A stretch of 64,000 nt of DNA from Bacillota bacterium (GTDB lineage Bacteria; Bacillota; Clostridia; Lachnospirales; Lachnospiraceae). How positions within the stretch are numbered: position 1 is the first letter of the stretch; each line of letters begins with the position of its first letter. A program made the translations under genes and the position numbers. Below are positions 48,427-57,161 of the stretch, piece after piece. The stretch is from assembly GCA_023386315.1 (NCBI GenBank), contig JAEWJZ010000011.1, forward strand, positions 26,692-90,691, given 5' to 3'. The notes beneath the pieces are model-generated. The model had not been told where the DNA came from and made no database searches. It worked only from the letters and a program-made list of their open reading frames with translations.

Positions 48427-49440
48427 ATGTCCATAACAGCAAAGGAGCTTGCTAAACTGCTTAATCTTTCAGAGGCTGCAGTCTCCATGGCTCTTAATCA
48501 TAAGCCAGGTGTCAGCACCCAGACGAGAAAGAAGGTCATAGAGGCTGCCAAAGAACATGATTATGACTTTTCAAGAATAAAAGAAACATCCGTGAGTACC
48601 AGCCCCCACGGCATGATACAATTTATCATATATAAGAAAAACGGTGCCGTTGTTTCAGATACCCCTTTCTTTTCCCAATTATCAGAAGGAATTGATGCCG
48701 GCTGCAAAGAGGCCTGCTATTACCTGAATATTACTTATCTTTATGAAGAAGATGATATTCCTTCCAAAGTCTCAGAGATGGTACGTTTGGGCTGCCGGGG
48801 TATTCTGCTTCTGGGAACAGAGATGGCGGAAGAAGATTTTAAACCATTTTTAAATCTCCCTGTTCCTGTCGTAGTCGTAGATACCTGTTTTGAAAACCGG
48901 AGCACAGACTGTGTCATAATTGATAATGTACAGGGTGCTTTTTTTGCAGCAAACTATCTGATCAGAAAAAGAAAAAAACAGCCGGGATATTTAAAATCCT
49001 CTTATCCCATCAAGAATTTTGAGCAAAGATCTGACGGCTTCTACCAGGCAGTCAGAAAGAACGGTATGTCCGTTTCCAATTCAAAGGTTTACAAACTATC
49101 TCCGTCAATGGATGGTGCCTATGCTGACATGACGGCTATTTTAAAACAGGGAGAAACTCCGTCAGACTGTTACTTTGCAGACAATGACCTTATTGCAGCC
49201 GGCGCCATTAAAGCATTAAAGGAAAACGGATACCGGGTTCCACAGGATGTCGCCGTGATAGGTTTTGATAATATGCCCTTGTGTACCTTCCTGGACCCAC
49301 CCCTCACAACCATTCACGTACCCAAGCAATATATGGGAATGATGGCAGCAAAGCGTATGGCAGAGCTTATACAAACTAAATCCTCTTACCCCGTAAAAAT
49401 CGAGATCAGCACCACTCTGGTCCTTAGAAAATCTACTTAA
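48427..49440 (+). CDS. LacI-family transcriptional regulator (divergent)
   Basis: Repressor of about 337 residues. The HTH is ITAKELAKLLNLSEAAVSMALNHKPGVS; the sensor domain contains IIDNVQGAFFAANYLI, YFADNDLIAAGAIKAL and VAVIGFDNMPLCTFLDPPLTTI. It is divergent from the isomerase operon, so local control of that operon and itself is likely. ATG 48427 follows AAAGGA by 10 nt; the frame opens 14 codons earlier. It differs from the operon-internal LacI, suggesting two signals or two operators in one locus. Confidence 0.9.
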   Translation: MSITAKELAKLLNLSEAAVSMALNHKPGVSTQTRKKVIEAAKEHDYDFSRIKETSVSTSPHGMIQFIIYKKNGAVVSDTPFFSQLSEGIDAGCKEACYYLNITYLYEEDDIPSKVSEMVRLGCRGILLLGTEMAEEDFKPFLNLPVPVVVVDTCFENRSTDCVIIDNVQGAFFAANYLIRKRKKQPGYLKSSYPIKNFEQRSDGFYQAVRKNGMSVSNSKVYKLSPSMDGAYADMTAILKQGETPSDCYFADNDLIAAGAIKALKENGYRVPQDVAVIGFDNMPLCTFLDPPLTTIHVPKQYMGMMAAKRMAELIQTKSSYPVKIEISTTLVLRKST

Positions 49441-49468
49441 TACTCAATGAAAAAAGGACAACAAAAAA

Positions 49469-49501
49469 AGAACAGATTTGAACTCAATCCAAATCTGCTC
49501 T
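49469..49501. terminator. Bidirectional terminator between lacI and adhE
   Basis: CAGATTTG (49473-49480) pairs with CAAATCTG (49490-49497), extended by AGA/TCT with one mismatch. T runs follow on the minus strand (TTTTTTTG) and weaker ones on the plus strand (TCTCTTTTATT). Confidence 0.8.
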
Positions 49502-49555
49502 CTCTTTTATTGCCCTAGCAAAAGATCCTGTTATAATCTCTTTCCCGGTTTATAT

Positions 49556-52171
49556 TTATTTACCGTAGTAAGCCTTTAAATACATTTCCTTAATTTCACT
49601 GAACAGCGGATATCTTGGGTTTGCACCCGTACACTGATCATCAAATGCATTTTCAACCATCTCGTCAAGTGTATCTAAGAAATACTTCTCATCTACGCCG
49701 TAATCTTTAATAGTTGCCTTAATGCCTACTGCCTTCTTTAATTCCTCAACCTTAACAAGGAATTTTTTGAATACTTCCGCATCATCCTTGCCTTCCACTC
49801 CACAGAAGCGTGCGCATTCTGCATATCTTGCAAGAGTATGGGGATACTGATACTGCGGGAAGGTTCCCATCTTAGCCGGAACTTCTGATGCATTGAATTC
49901 CATAACCAGAGTGATTAACAGTGCATTTGCCACACCGTGAGGAATATGGTGGTAAGCTCCTAATTTATGAGCCATAGAGTGACAAACTCCTAAGAATGCA
50001 TTGTTAAATGCCATACCAGCCATACAGGAAGCGTCAGCCATCTTACATCTTGCTTCTACATTAGTTCCATCGTTATAAGCGGTTGGAAGGTATTCAAATA
50101 CATTTTTCATAGACTTCAGTGCAAGACCGTCCGTATAGTCAGAAGCCATTACAGAAGCGTATGCTTCCAGTCCGTGAGTCAGAACATCAATACCAGAAGC
50201 ACTGGTCAGACCCTTAGGCTGGCTCATCATATTGTCTGCATCAACGATGGACATATTGGGCATTAACTGGTAATCTGCAAGCGGATATTTTACTCCAGTG
50301 TTCTGATCTGTAATAACAGCGAAAGAAGTTACTTCAGAACCAGTACCGGAAGAAGTTGGGATTGCTACAAAATAAGCTTTCTCACCCATCTTCGGGAATG
50401 TGTAAACTCTCTTACGGATATCCATAAAGCGCATTGCCATATCCTGGAAATCCACTTCCGGATGCTCATACATAACCCACATGATCTTCGCAGCATCCAT
50501 AGCGGAACCGCCGCCCAGAGCAATGATTGTATCTGGCTGGAATGCCTTCATAGCTGCAGCACCGGCCTCAGCATTTGCAAGAGTCGGGTCAGGCTGAACA
50601 TCTGAGAATACAGTATAAACAATACCCATTTCATTGAGTTTGTCGGTTATTGCCTTGGTATAACCATTCATATAAAGGAAAGAGTCTGTTACTACAAATG
50701 CTCTCTTTTTGTTATAAACATCTTTTAACTCACTAAGCGCAACTGGCATACAGCCTTTTTTGAAATAAACTTTCTCCGGATTTCTGAACCACAGCATGTT
50801 CTCTCTCCTCTCAGCAACGGTTTTAATATTCAGCAGATGCTTCACACCTACATTTTCAGAAACAGAGTTTCCTCCCCAGGAACCGCAGCCCAGAGTCAGA
50901 GAAGGCTGTAACTTAAAGTTATAGATATCACCGATACCGCCATGAGAAGATGGTGTATTAACCAGAATACGGCAGGTCTTCATTGCAGCTGCATGTTTTG
51001 CCATCTTTTCAGTTTCATTTACATTTACATAGAGAGAAGCAGTATGTCCATAACCACCGTCTGCAACCAGCTGTTCTGCCTTTTCAATTGCCTCATCAAA
51101 GGTTTTAGCCTTATACATAGCCAAAACTGGAGACAGCTTTTCATGTGCAAATTCTTCCTCAAGATGTACGCTTTCCACTTCACCAATTAAGATCTTAGTT
51201 GATTCCGGAACTTCAACACCCGCAAGCTTCGCAATGGTATAAGCTTTCTGACCAACAATCTTGGCATTTAACGCACCATTGATAATAATGGTTTTACGTA
51301 CTTTCTCAATCTCATCGCCTTTTAAGAAGTAGCAACCTCTTGCTGCAAATTCTTTCTTAACCGCGTCATAAACCTTTTCAAGAACAGTAACAGACTGCTC
51401 AGAAGCACAAATCATACCATTATCAAATGTTTTGGAATGAATGATGGAGTTAACTGCCATCTTAACATCTGCTGTATCATCAATGATAACCGGTGTATTA
51501 CCTGCACCAACGCCCAGAGCCGGCTTGCCGGAGGAATAAGCTGCTTTCACCATTCCAGGTCCGCCTGTTGCAAGAATGATATCTGCACTTCTCATAACCT
51601 CGTTGGTTAATTCAAGAGACGGTACATCAATCCATCCAATAATTCCTTCTGGAGCTCCTGCTTTGACAGCCGCATCAAGAACTACCTTAGCAGCTGCTAT
51701 TGTACAGTTCTTTGCTCTTGGGTGTGGGGAAATGATAATTGCATTTCTTGTCTTTAAGCTGATTAAGGTTTTGAAAATAGCAGTTGAAGTCGGGTTTGTA
51801 GTCGGAATAACAGCTGCTACCAGACCGATTGGTTCTGCAATTTTCTTAATTCCAAAAGCCTTATCTTCTTCAATCACACCGCAGGTTTTCGTATCTTTAT
51901 AAGAATTATAGATATATTCAGCTGCATAATTGTTTTTAATTACTTTATCCTCTGCAACGCCCATCCCTGTTTCTTCAACAGCCATCTTTGCTAGAGGGAT
52001 TCTTAATTTATTTGCAGCACTGGCTGCCTCATAAAAGATTTTATCAACCTGCTCCTGAGTAAAGGTTGCGAATACTCTCTGAGCTTCTCTCATAGCCTCC
52101 ATTTTTGCGATCAGGGTATCTACACTATCAATTATCTGGGGAACCTTAACCAGTTCTTCTTTTTTTGCCAT
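49556..52171 (-). CDS. adhE: Bifunctional acetaldehyde-CoA/alcohol dehydrogenase
   Basis: Fermentative enzyme of 871 residues that reduces acetyl-CoA to acetaldehyde and then ethanol. The N-terminal aldehyde dehydrogenase half has the catalytic Cys in [13 protein letters not shown] and the NAD region [14 protein letters not shown]. The C-terminal iron alcohol dehydrogenase half has [10 protein letters not shown] and the metal-binding [16 protein letters not shown]. AdhE forms spirosomes in the cytoplasm. ATG 52171 lies 9 nt from GGAGG; a 44-codon upstream extension is leader sequence. It has a consensus promoter and its own terminator. Confidence 0.97.
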   Translation of the reverse strand: MAKKEELVKVPQIIDSVDTLIAKMEAMREAQRVFATFTQEQVDKIFYEAASAANKLRIPLAKMAVEETGMGVAEDKVIKNNYAAEYIYNSYKDTKTCGVIEEDKAFGIKKIAEPIGLVAAVIPTTNPTSTAIFKTLISLKTRNAIIISPHPRAKNCTIAAAKVVLDAAVKAGAPEGIIGWIDVPSLELTNEVMRSADIILATGGPGMVKAAYSSGKPALGVGAGNTPVIIDDTADVKMAVNSIIHSKTFDNGMICASEQSVTVLEKVYDAVKKEFAARGCYFLKGDEIEKVRKTIIINGALNAKIVGQKAYTIAKLAGVEVPESTKILIGEVESVHLEEEFAHEKLSPVLAMYKAKTFDEAIEKAEQLVADGGYGHTASLYVNVNETEKMAKHAAAMKTCRILVNTPSSHGGIGDIYNFKLQPSLTLGCGSWGGNSVSENVGVKHLLNIKTVAERRENMLWFRNPEKVYFKKGCMPVALSELKDVYNKKRAFVVTDSFLYMNGYTKAITDKLNEMGIVYTVFSDVQPDPTLANAEAGAAAMKAFQPDTIIALGGGSAMDAAKIMWVMYEHPEVDFQDMAMRFMDIRKRVYTFPKMGEKAYFVAIPTSSGTGSEVTSFAVITDQNTGVKYPLADYQLMPNMSIVDADNMMSQPKGLTSASGIDVLTHGLEAYASVMASDYTDGLALKSMKNVFEYLPTAYNDGTNVEARCKMADASCMAGMAFNNAFLGVCHSMAHKLGAYHHIPHGVANALLITLVMEFNASEVPAKMGTFPQYQYPHTLARYAECARFCGVEGKDDAEVFKKFLVKVEELKKAVGIKATIKDYGVDEKYFLDTLDEMVENAFDDQCTGANPRYPLFSEIKEMYLKAYYGK

Positions 52172-52249
52172 CTTGATTTTCCTCCATTTTATAAGTATCA
52201 ATCCCATTGGTTTCTTGATCGATAATTTTTTAACGATCTTTATGGTTTT

Positions 52250-52292
52250 ATTATATTCTATCGTTATTTTTTTGTCAATGTGATAACTCACA
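52250..52292 (-). promoter_or_regulatory. Consensus adhE promoter with adjoining TGTGA-N4-TCACA repeat
   Basis: On the minus strand, TTGACA (52278-52273), 17-nt spacer, TATAAT (52255-52250), a perfect sigma-A consensus. TGTGATAACTCACA (52279-52292) directly precedes the -35. Its spacer of 4 nt differs from Rex (6) and CRP (6) sites. The leader before the start codon is about 70 nt. Confidence 0.8.
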
Positions 52293-52522
52293 AAAATATA
52301 CATCGTTCGATACTTTTTTTATATATAATTTATAAATATTTTTTTACTTATATAAGAATTGCTCTGAATATACTAATTCTTATAAAATAAGGGGATTTAT
52401 GGGATTATAGTGATATAAAATAAACAATAAACCCTTACATCCTGAATTTTCATTGTTTTTAATCCAAACAGATTTATAAAAGCCCCAGCCTATATCCGAC
52501 TTTTATGAACACATTTAAGAAC

Positions 52523-52551
52523 TTGGCATTTACCTATAATTATGGTATAGT
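52523..52551 (+). promoter_or_regulatory. Promoter of the type II pantothenate kinase gene
   Basis: TTGGCA (52523-52528), 17-nt spacer, TATAGT (52546-52551), 69 nt before ATG 52620. Confidence 0.68.
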
Positions 52552-52619
52552 TAGCCTTAATACCTGCTTCTAAAAGGTCCGGCAGGCTGGATCAGATAAC
52601 GAGATTTAAGGGGACATAT

Positions 52620-53462
52620 ATGAAAATAACCATTGGAATTGATCTTGGCGGAAGTACAACGAAGATTGTAGGTTTTCAGGATCATAAATTAAAAATACCC
52701 ACATTTGTAAAAGCGGATAATCCTATTGCTTCCTTATTTGGAGCTCTGGGCAAATTTATCTATGATAATAACATTCAGTTGAATGAAATAGAAAAAATTA
52801 TGATAACAGGGGTAGGAAGTGCTTATGTGGAGCAGCCTCTTTATGGAATTCCCACCTATAAGGTGAATGAGTTCACCTGTAACGGATTAGGTGGTCAATA
52901 TTTTACCGGATTAAAAGATTTAATTGTGGTAAGTATGGGAACCGGTACTTCCCTGGTGCAGGTGAATGGTGATTCCATCGTTCATACCGGGGGGATCGGT
53001 ATAGGTGGTGGAACCATCCTCGGTCTTTCCAGCCTGCTGTTAAAAACTCAGGATATCTCCCATATTATGGACCTGGCAAGCAGAGGTAATTTAAGCAATA
53101 TTGATTTACAGATTCAGGATATTTCAAGAACCCCTCTTCCCGGACTGCCTTTATCTGCAACAGCATCAAACTTTGGAAAAGTGAGAGGTTTTGTATCGGA
53201 TGAGGATATTGCGATCGGAATTATTCATATGGTACTCCAGGTAATTGGAAAGTCGGCCATTCTATCATCATTAAACAGCAATATTAATGATTTTGTTATG
53301 ACAGGAAATCTTTCCAAATTTCCTCAATGCAGGGAGATCTTCCAATCCCTGGAGACCATGTTTGATGTGCACTTTATTATTCCTGAACAGGCGGAATACG
53401 GAACTGCCATCGGTGCAGCACTTACAGAAGAGCATCACCTGCAGATGACTGAAATCCGTTAA
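52620..53462 (+). CDS. coaW: Type II pantothenate kinase
   Basis: ASKHA-fold kinase of 280 residues that phosphorylates pantothenate, the first step of CoA synthesis. Motifs are the phosphate loop GIDLGGSTTKIVGF, the Gly-rich VSMGTGTSLVQV, and HTGGIGIGGGTILGLS. Length and motif order fit bacterial CoaW as in staphylococci and bacilli. It starts 5 nt after AGGGGAC. The final stop overlaps the stop of a minus-strand coding remnant at 53459-53461. Confidence 0.88.
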   Translation: MKITIGIDLGGSTTKIVGFQDHKLKIPTFVKADNPIASLFGALGKFIYDNNIQLNEIEKIMITGVGSAYVEQPLYGIPTYKVNEFTCNGLGGQYFTGLKDLIVVSMGTGTSLVQVNGDSIVHTGGIGIGGGTILGLSSLLLKTQDISHIMDLASRGNLSNIDLQIQDISRTPLPGLPLSATASNFGKVRGFVSDEDIAIGIIHMVLQVIGKSAILSSLNSNINDFVMTGNLSKFPQCREIFQSLETMFDVHFIIPEQAEYGTAIGAALTEEHHLQMTEIR

Positions 53463-53635
53463 TCAGAATAATTTTCTCTTTTTTCACTGGTAAATGACTG
53501 GATTATAGCTTTGGCATTTTGTAAAAAGAAGACTTCCATTAAGTTATTGTCAACCGAATACATTTTGCTCAAAGCTGGTCCATATTCTTCAATCATTGCT
53601 GCTCTCGCTTCTCTTCTGGCATTGAAGTACTTATA
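53459..53635 (-). pseudogene. Coding-like 3' remnant, about 58 codons, no start
   Basis: On the minus strand a frame open from 53635 to a TAA at 53459 reads YFNARREARAAMIEEY, then PALSKMYSVDNNLMEVFF and LQNAKAIIQSF. Its composition is protein-like (amphipathic, Glu/Arg/Ala-rich) but it has an in-frame stop at 53636-53638 and no ribosome site near its internal ATG. It looks like the C-terminal tail of a lost gene. I do not recognise the family. Confidence 0.5.
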
Positions 53636-53640
53636 TTAAA

Positions 53641-53664
53641 AAAACACGGTAAAAACCGTGTTTT
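53641..53664 (-). terminator. Terminator overlapping the DUF4446 stop codon
   Basis: AAAACACGGT (53641-53650) pairs with ACCGTGTTTT (53655-53664) with a 4-nt loop. Read on the minus strand it continues into TTTTT. The stop codon at 53664-53666 touches the stem base. Confidence 0.88.
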
Positions 53665-54170
53665 TAAGAATGATATCCCAATGCCCGTTCCAAAGCATCT
53701 TTTTCTTCGCTTCCAAGAAGTACCTCTGTCTCTCCTCTTTCTACTTCTTTAATATAGACATAACATCCTTCTCTGCTGTGAACAGAATTCAGAACAAAGC
53801 CGCTGTTTGTATAATCAAGCAATGCCATGGCAAAGCTTAAATTACCGCCCATTCCTTTAAATGCATTATATTTTACCAGTCCAAACTTCTGAAATGCACT
53901 TCTGTAGTTTTTGTTTGTATTACGAAGGGAGTCTTTATTGGCACGATCCTCTGATTTTAACTGGGCAATATCCTCCATTTGTTCCATAATAATGCCCTCA
54001 AGCGTTTCTGCGTCCTTGCCCCTCATAAAAAAATCATATCTGCGATATAGTTTTCTAATCTGAATAATACATATAATTACAACAATCAGTAATATTAATG
54101 TAAGCACGGATAATCCTATGATCAAAAAAGCAGGATCAACCGGCAGCTGATTCAATATACTGTTATCCAT
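53664..54170 (-). CDS. DUF4446 family membrane protein
   Basis: Protein of 168 residues with an N-terminal membrane helix (AFLIIGLSVLTLILLIVVIICII), a coiled-coil region (LEGIIMEQMEDIAQLKSEDRANKDSL) and a compact C-terminal domain (VKYNAFKGMGGNLSFAMALLD to HSREGCYVYIKEVERGE). DUF4446 genes commonly follow parB in Clostridia. The function is unknown; a link to chromosome segregation is inferred only from position. It lies 24 nt after parB and ends the operon. Confidence 0.85.
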   Translation of the reverse strand: MDNSILNQLPVDPAFLIIGLSVLTLILLIVVIICIIQIRKLYRRYDFFMRGKDAETLEGIIMEQMEDIAQLKSEDRANKDSLRNTNKNYRSAFQKFGLVKYNAFKGMGGNLSFAMALLDYTNSGFVLNSVHSREGCYVYIKEVERGETEVLLGSEEKDALERALGYHS

Positions 54171-54194
54171 TCTTTCGTCCTCACTTCCATGATG

Positions 54195-55139
54195 TTATCT
54201 TATGGATTCTAATAACTCTACTATTCTTTCCAATTCTGCCTCAGAATAGTACTCGATTTCAACTCTTCCTTTATTTTTATCTTTACGGTTGATGCTGACC
54301 TTCGTACCCATGGCAGTTTTCATTCGATCTTCCAGTTCCCTGAAAATTAACGAAATGCTTTCATCTTCTTCTCTGTTTTCCTTTGGTTCTTTCTTTTTTG
54401 ATAAGGATTTTACAAGTTTTTCTACTTCCCGGACGCTTAAATTCTCAGCTACAATCTTCCCTGCAAGCTGATACTGTAAATCCTGATCCTCTACTGCTAA
54501 CAATGCTCTGGCGTGTCCGCTGCTGATCTGATCCTGAATCAGCATATCCTGAATACGTTCGTCCAGCTTTAATAATCGCATACTATTAGTTATGGTAACC
54601 CGGTTCTTTGCTACCCTGGCTGCGATTTCTTCCTGCTTTAATCCAAACTCCTGCATCAAAATAGAATAAGCTCTGGCTTCTTCTATCGGGTTTAAATCTT
54701 CTCTTTGAACGTTTTCTATCAAAGCAATTTCCATAGACTGCTGTTTTGTATATTCCCGGATTACTACCGGTACTTCTTTCAATCCAGCCAGCTTCGCCGC
54801 CCGCCATCTCCGTTCCCCAGCGATGATTTCATAATAATCGCCCTTCTTTTGAACCAGAAGAGGCTGTAGAACGCCATATTCCTTCATGGATTCAGCTAAT
54901 TCAATCAGCGCTTCTTCGCGAAATTCTTTTCTCGGTTGATTGTGATTGGGCTCAACCATAGAAATTTTTATAAACATTTCCTTTCCTGTTTCTGAATCTG
55001 CTTTTTCTTTATCAGAAGATGCAGAGGTATGGTCTGCCTCTTTATGATTTCTTATTTCCTGTTCCTCTGCTGCAGATTCCATTACTTCATCTCCAAAAAT
55101 CGCACCAAGCCCTTTTCCTAAACCTGTTCTCTTTGCCAT
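54195..55139 (-). CDS. parB: Chromosome partitioning protein ParB (Spo0J)
   Basis: CTP-dependent DNA clamp of 314 residues that loads on parS and recruits SMC. The N-terminal ParB domain has NHNQPRKEF and the CTP-binding GERRWRAAKLAG. The HTH follows in QEEIAARVAKNRVTITNSMRLLKL and SSGHARALLAVED. A C-terminal dimerisation domain ends with VEIEYYSEAELERIVELLE. It follows parA by 2 nt. Three parS sites lie within 3 kb. Confidence 0.97.
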   Translation of the reverse strand: MAKRTGLGKGLGAIFGDEVMESAAEEQEIRNHKEADHTSASSDKEKADSETGKEMFIKISMVEPNHNQPRKEFREEALIELAESMKEYGVLQPLLVQKKGDYYEIIAGERRWRAAKLAGLKEVPVVIREYTKQQSMEIALIENVQREDLNPIEEARAYSILMQEFGLKQEEIAARVAKNRVTITNSMRLLKLDERIQDMLIQDQISSGHARALLAVEDQDLQYQLAGKIVAENLSVREVEKLVKSLSKKKEPKENREEDESISLIFRELEDRMKTAMGTKVSINRKDKNKGRVEIEYYSEAELERIVELLESIR

Positions 55140-55141
55140 AT

Positions 55142-55912
55142 CTAGATCTCTTCTCCTCTGCTGATAACTTCTGCCGCCAATAACCGGTAGCTTTCCGCTC
55201 CCGCTGATCTGGAATCATATAAATTGATCGGCATTCCATGGCTGGGAGCCTCTGCCAGTCTGACATTTCTGGGTATGATTGTTTTATAAATGTTCTGATT
55301 TAAATTATTCTTTACACTTTCAACAACTTCCAACGAAAGATTTGTTCTCGCATCATACATGGTAAATACCACACCTTCCATTTCCAAAGAAGGATTCAAT
55401 TTCTTTTTTACTAAATTCACTGTTTTTAATACCTGACTAAGTCCTTCCAATGCATAATATTCACATTGAATGGGTACTAGTACAGTATTTGCTGCAGTTA
55501 ATGCATTAATTGTCAACAGACTCAATGACGGAGGACAATCTATAATAATAAAATCATAGTTTTTCTTGACTTTTTCAAGATATGACTTAAGGAGTATCTC
55601 CTTATTTTCGATTTCCAACAGTTCTATTTCAGCTCCTGCCAGATCCACATTCGATGGCAATAGATCAAGATTTTCCTGAACGTTAGTTATTAAACATTCT
55701 TCTATCTCACACTCTCCTACCAGCAGATCATATACGGTACGCTCAATGACTGACTTATCCATACCCAGTCCGCTGGTTTCGTTTCCCTGTGGATCAAAAT
55801 CCACAGCTAATACCCGCTGTCCTGACTCCGCAAGACAAGCTGATAGGTTAATTGCAGTAGTCGTTTTACCGACTCCGCCTTTCTGGTTTGCTATCGCAAT
55901 GATTCTTCCCAT
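55142..55912 (-). CDS. parA: Chromosome partitioning ATPase ParA (Soj)
   Basis: Deviant Walker A ATPase of 256 residues that works with ParB in origin segregation and regulates DnaA in related bacteria. Motifs are KGGVGKTTTAINL (signature Lys plus P-loop), AVDFDPQGN (Walker A') and IIIDCPPSLSLLT (Walker B). It is the first gene of parA-parB-DUF4446. A parS lies 115 nt upstream of its start. Confidence 0.97.
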   Translation of the reverse strand: MGRIIAIANQKGGVGKTTTAINLSACLAESGQRVLAVDFDPQGNETSGLGMDKSVIERTVYDLLVGECEIEECLITNVQENLDLLPSNVDLAGAEIELLEIENKEILLKSYLEKVKKNYDFIIIDCPPSLSLLTINALTAANTVLVPIQCEYYALEGLSQVLKTVNLVKKKLNPSLEMEGVVFTMYDARTNLSLEVVESVKNNLNQNIYKTIIPRNVRLAEAPSHGMPINLYDSRSAGAESYRLLAAEVISRGEEI

Positions 55913-56025
55913 TTTTAATTTTCTCCTGTAACAACGTCCGGAAATTGCAGTTCAAACTAGAGTATAACATACTTTATTTTTTTTTCCTATGGTTTCAAGT
56001 AAAAAAATACAGAAAATACAAAAAA

Positions 56026-56041
56026 TGTTTCACGTGAAACA
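56026..56041. promoter_or_regulatory. parS site 1
   Basis: Perfect TGTTTCACGTGAAACA palindrome upstream of parA; it extends to an 18-bp palindrome with flanking A/T. Confidence 0.97.
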
Positions 56042-56078
56042 TTTTTCCAAGTTTAAGAATAAATTAATATGTTAGCCG

Positions 56079-56107
56079 TTGTAAGTCCATATTGATTATA
56101 TTATAAT
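56079..56107 (+). promoter_or_regulatory. Promoter of the origin-proximal alpha/beta hydrolase
   Basis: TTGTAA (56079-56084), 17-nt spacer, TATAAT (56102-56107), 34 nt before ATG 56141. Confidence 0.65.
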
Positions 56108-56140
56108 AGGAAGAGATTATCCGCTATCAGGAGGTAAATA

Positions 56141-57091
56141 ATGAAAACCACGAGTAAATTACTAACTCTACTCATTCTTTCGGCAAGTACGGCTGCTACT
56201 ACTGCAGTTATTAATAAATTTGTCAAACTCTCTGCATCCTCTAAAAATATATTAGCAGATGCAAAATCCTTATGTTACAAATGGAGATTCGGTAATATTC
56301 ATTATACAAAGTCCGGCACAGGAAAACCGCTTCTTTTAATACATGATTTAACCGCTTGCTCCAACGGCTATGAATGGAGCAGCATGATTTCCTTATTAAA
56401 AGAACAGTATACTGTCTATACCATTGATCTGCTGGGTTGTGGCCGTTCAGAAAAACCAGATCTCACATATACAAACTATCTGTATGTACAGATGATATCT
56501 GATTTTATTAAATCTGAGATTGGGCATAGGACAAATATAATTGCTACAGGCGGCTCTTCTGCTCTGGCACTTATGGCATGTAATAATTCTCCAGAACTGT
56601 TCGATCAGATTATGCTGATTAATCCGGAAAGCCTTATGATGTGCAGCCAGATACCCAATAATCATTCCAAAGTATATAAGTTTATTCTGGACCTTCCGAT
56701 TTTGGGAACTCTCCTATATCATATATCAGTGAGCAGACAATCCATAACAGAAGAATTTACCAGGAATTATTACTTCAATCCTTATTCTGTTAAAAATTCA
56801 ATAATCGATGCATATTACGAATCAGCTCATTTAGGAGATTCGCCAAAGTCACTTTATGCCAGTGTCAAGTGTAATTATACAAAATGTAATGTGACGAATG
56901 CATTAAAGAAAATAAACAATAGTATTTACATTACAGGTGGTCAGGAAATGGATCATATCAATGACATAATTATGGAATATCAAAGATATAATCCTGCCAT
57001 TGAAAGTTCCTTGGTATCAAAAAGCAAGTATCTTCCACAATTGGAGAATCCAACCAGTTTGTATCAATTAATACAAATGTATTTTCTATAA
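56141..57091 (+). CDS. Alpha/beta hydrolase-like membrane-anchored protein, catalytic His apparently replaced
   Basis: Protein of 316 residues. An N-terminal hydrophobic segment (LLTLLILSASTAATTAVI) suggests a signal anchor. The alpha/beta fold follows: LLLIHDLTACSNGYEW, YTVYTIDLLGCGRSEKP, and a nucleophile elbow TGGSSALAL with Ser. An acid is possible in GQEMDHIND. Where homologues have GHLPxLExP, this one reads SKYLPQLENP, with Tyr at the His position, so catalysis is doubtful. AGGAGGTAA precedes ATG 56141. It is the only plus-strand gene inside the origin cluster and is bracketed by parS sites. Confidence 0.8.
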   Translation: MKTTSKLLTLLILSASTAATTAVINKFVKLSASSKNILADAKSLCYKWRFGNIHYTKSGTGKPLLLIHDLTACSNGYEWSSMISLLKEQYTVYTIDLLGCGRSEKPDLTYTNYLYVQMISDFIKSEIGHRTNIIATGGSSALALMACNNSPELFDQIMLINPESLMMCSQIPNNHSKVYKFILDLPILGTLLYHISVSRQSITEEFTRNYYFNPYSVKNSIIDAYYESAHLGDSPKSLYASVKCNYTKCNVTNALKKINNSIYITGGQEMDHINDIIMEYQRYNPAIESSLVSKSKYLPQLENPTSLYQLIQMYFL

Positions 57092-57096
57092 AAAAA

Positions 57097-57112
57097 TGTT
57101 TCACGTGAAACA
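57097..57112. promoter_or_regulatory. parS site 2
   Basis: Perfect TGTTTCACGTGAAACA, 5 nt after the stop codon of the alpha/beta hydrolase. Confidence 0.97.
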
Positions 57113-57143
57113 TTCCTTCAGAGATCATTATTTATCTCCTGGA

Positions 57144-57159
57144 TGTTTCACGTGAAACA
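57144..57159. promoter_or_regulatory. parS site 3
   Basis: Perfect TGTTTCACGTGAAACA directly before the rsmG stop codon; the two sites at 57097 and 57144 are 47 bp apart. A T run on the minus-strand side of site 2 lets it also act as a hairpin terminator. Confidence 0.97.
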
Positions 57160-57161
57160 TT

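Larger units (their letters stand above)
52172..52619. other. Divergent regulatory region between adhE and the pantothenate kinase
   Basis: About 450 bp without a gene. It contains the adhE promoter and inverted repeat (52250-52292), an AT-rich middle (52300-52500) with no feature I can name, and the coaW promoter (52523-52551). Confidence 0.7.

Noticed and set aside
52279..52292. Rex or CRP site at adhE
   Set aside because: Half-sites match TGTGA/TCACA but the 4-nt spacer differs from the 6-nt spacing of both.
52172..52303. 44-codon N-terminal extension of AdhE
   Set aside because: It would place the start upstream of the -10 element and ribosome site; AdhE normally starts near MAKKEELVK.
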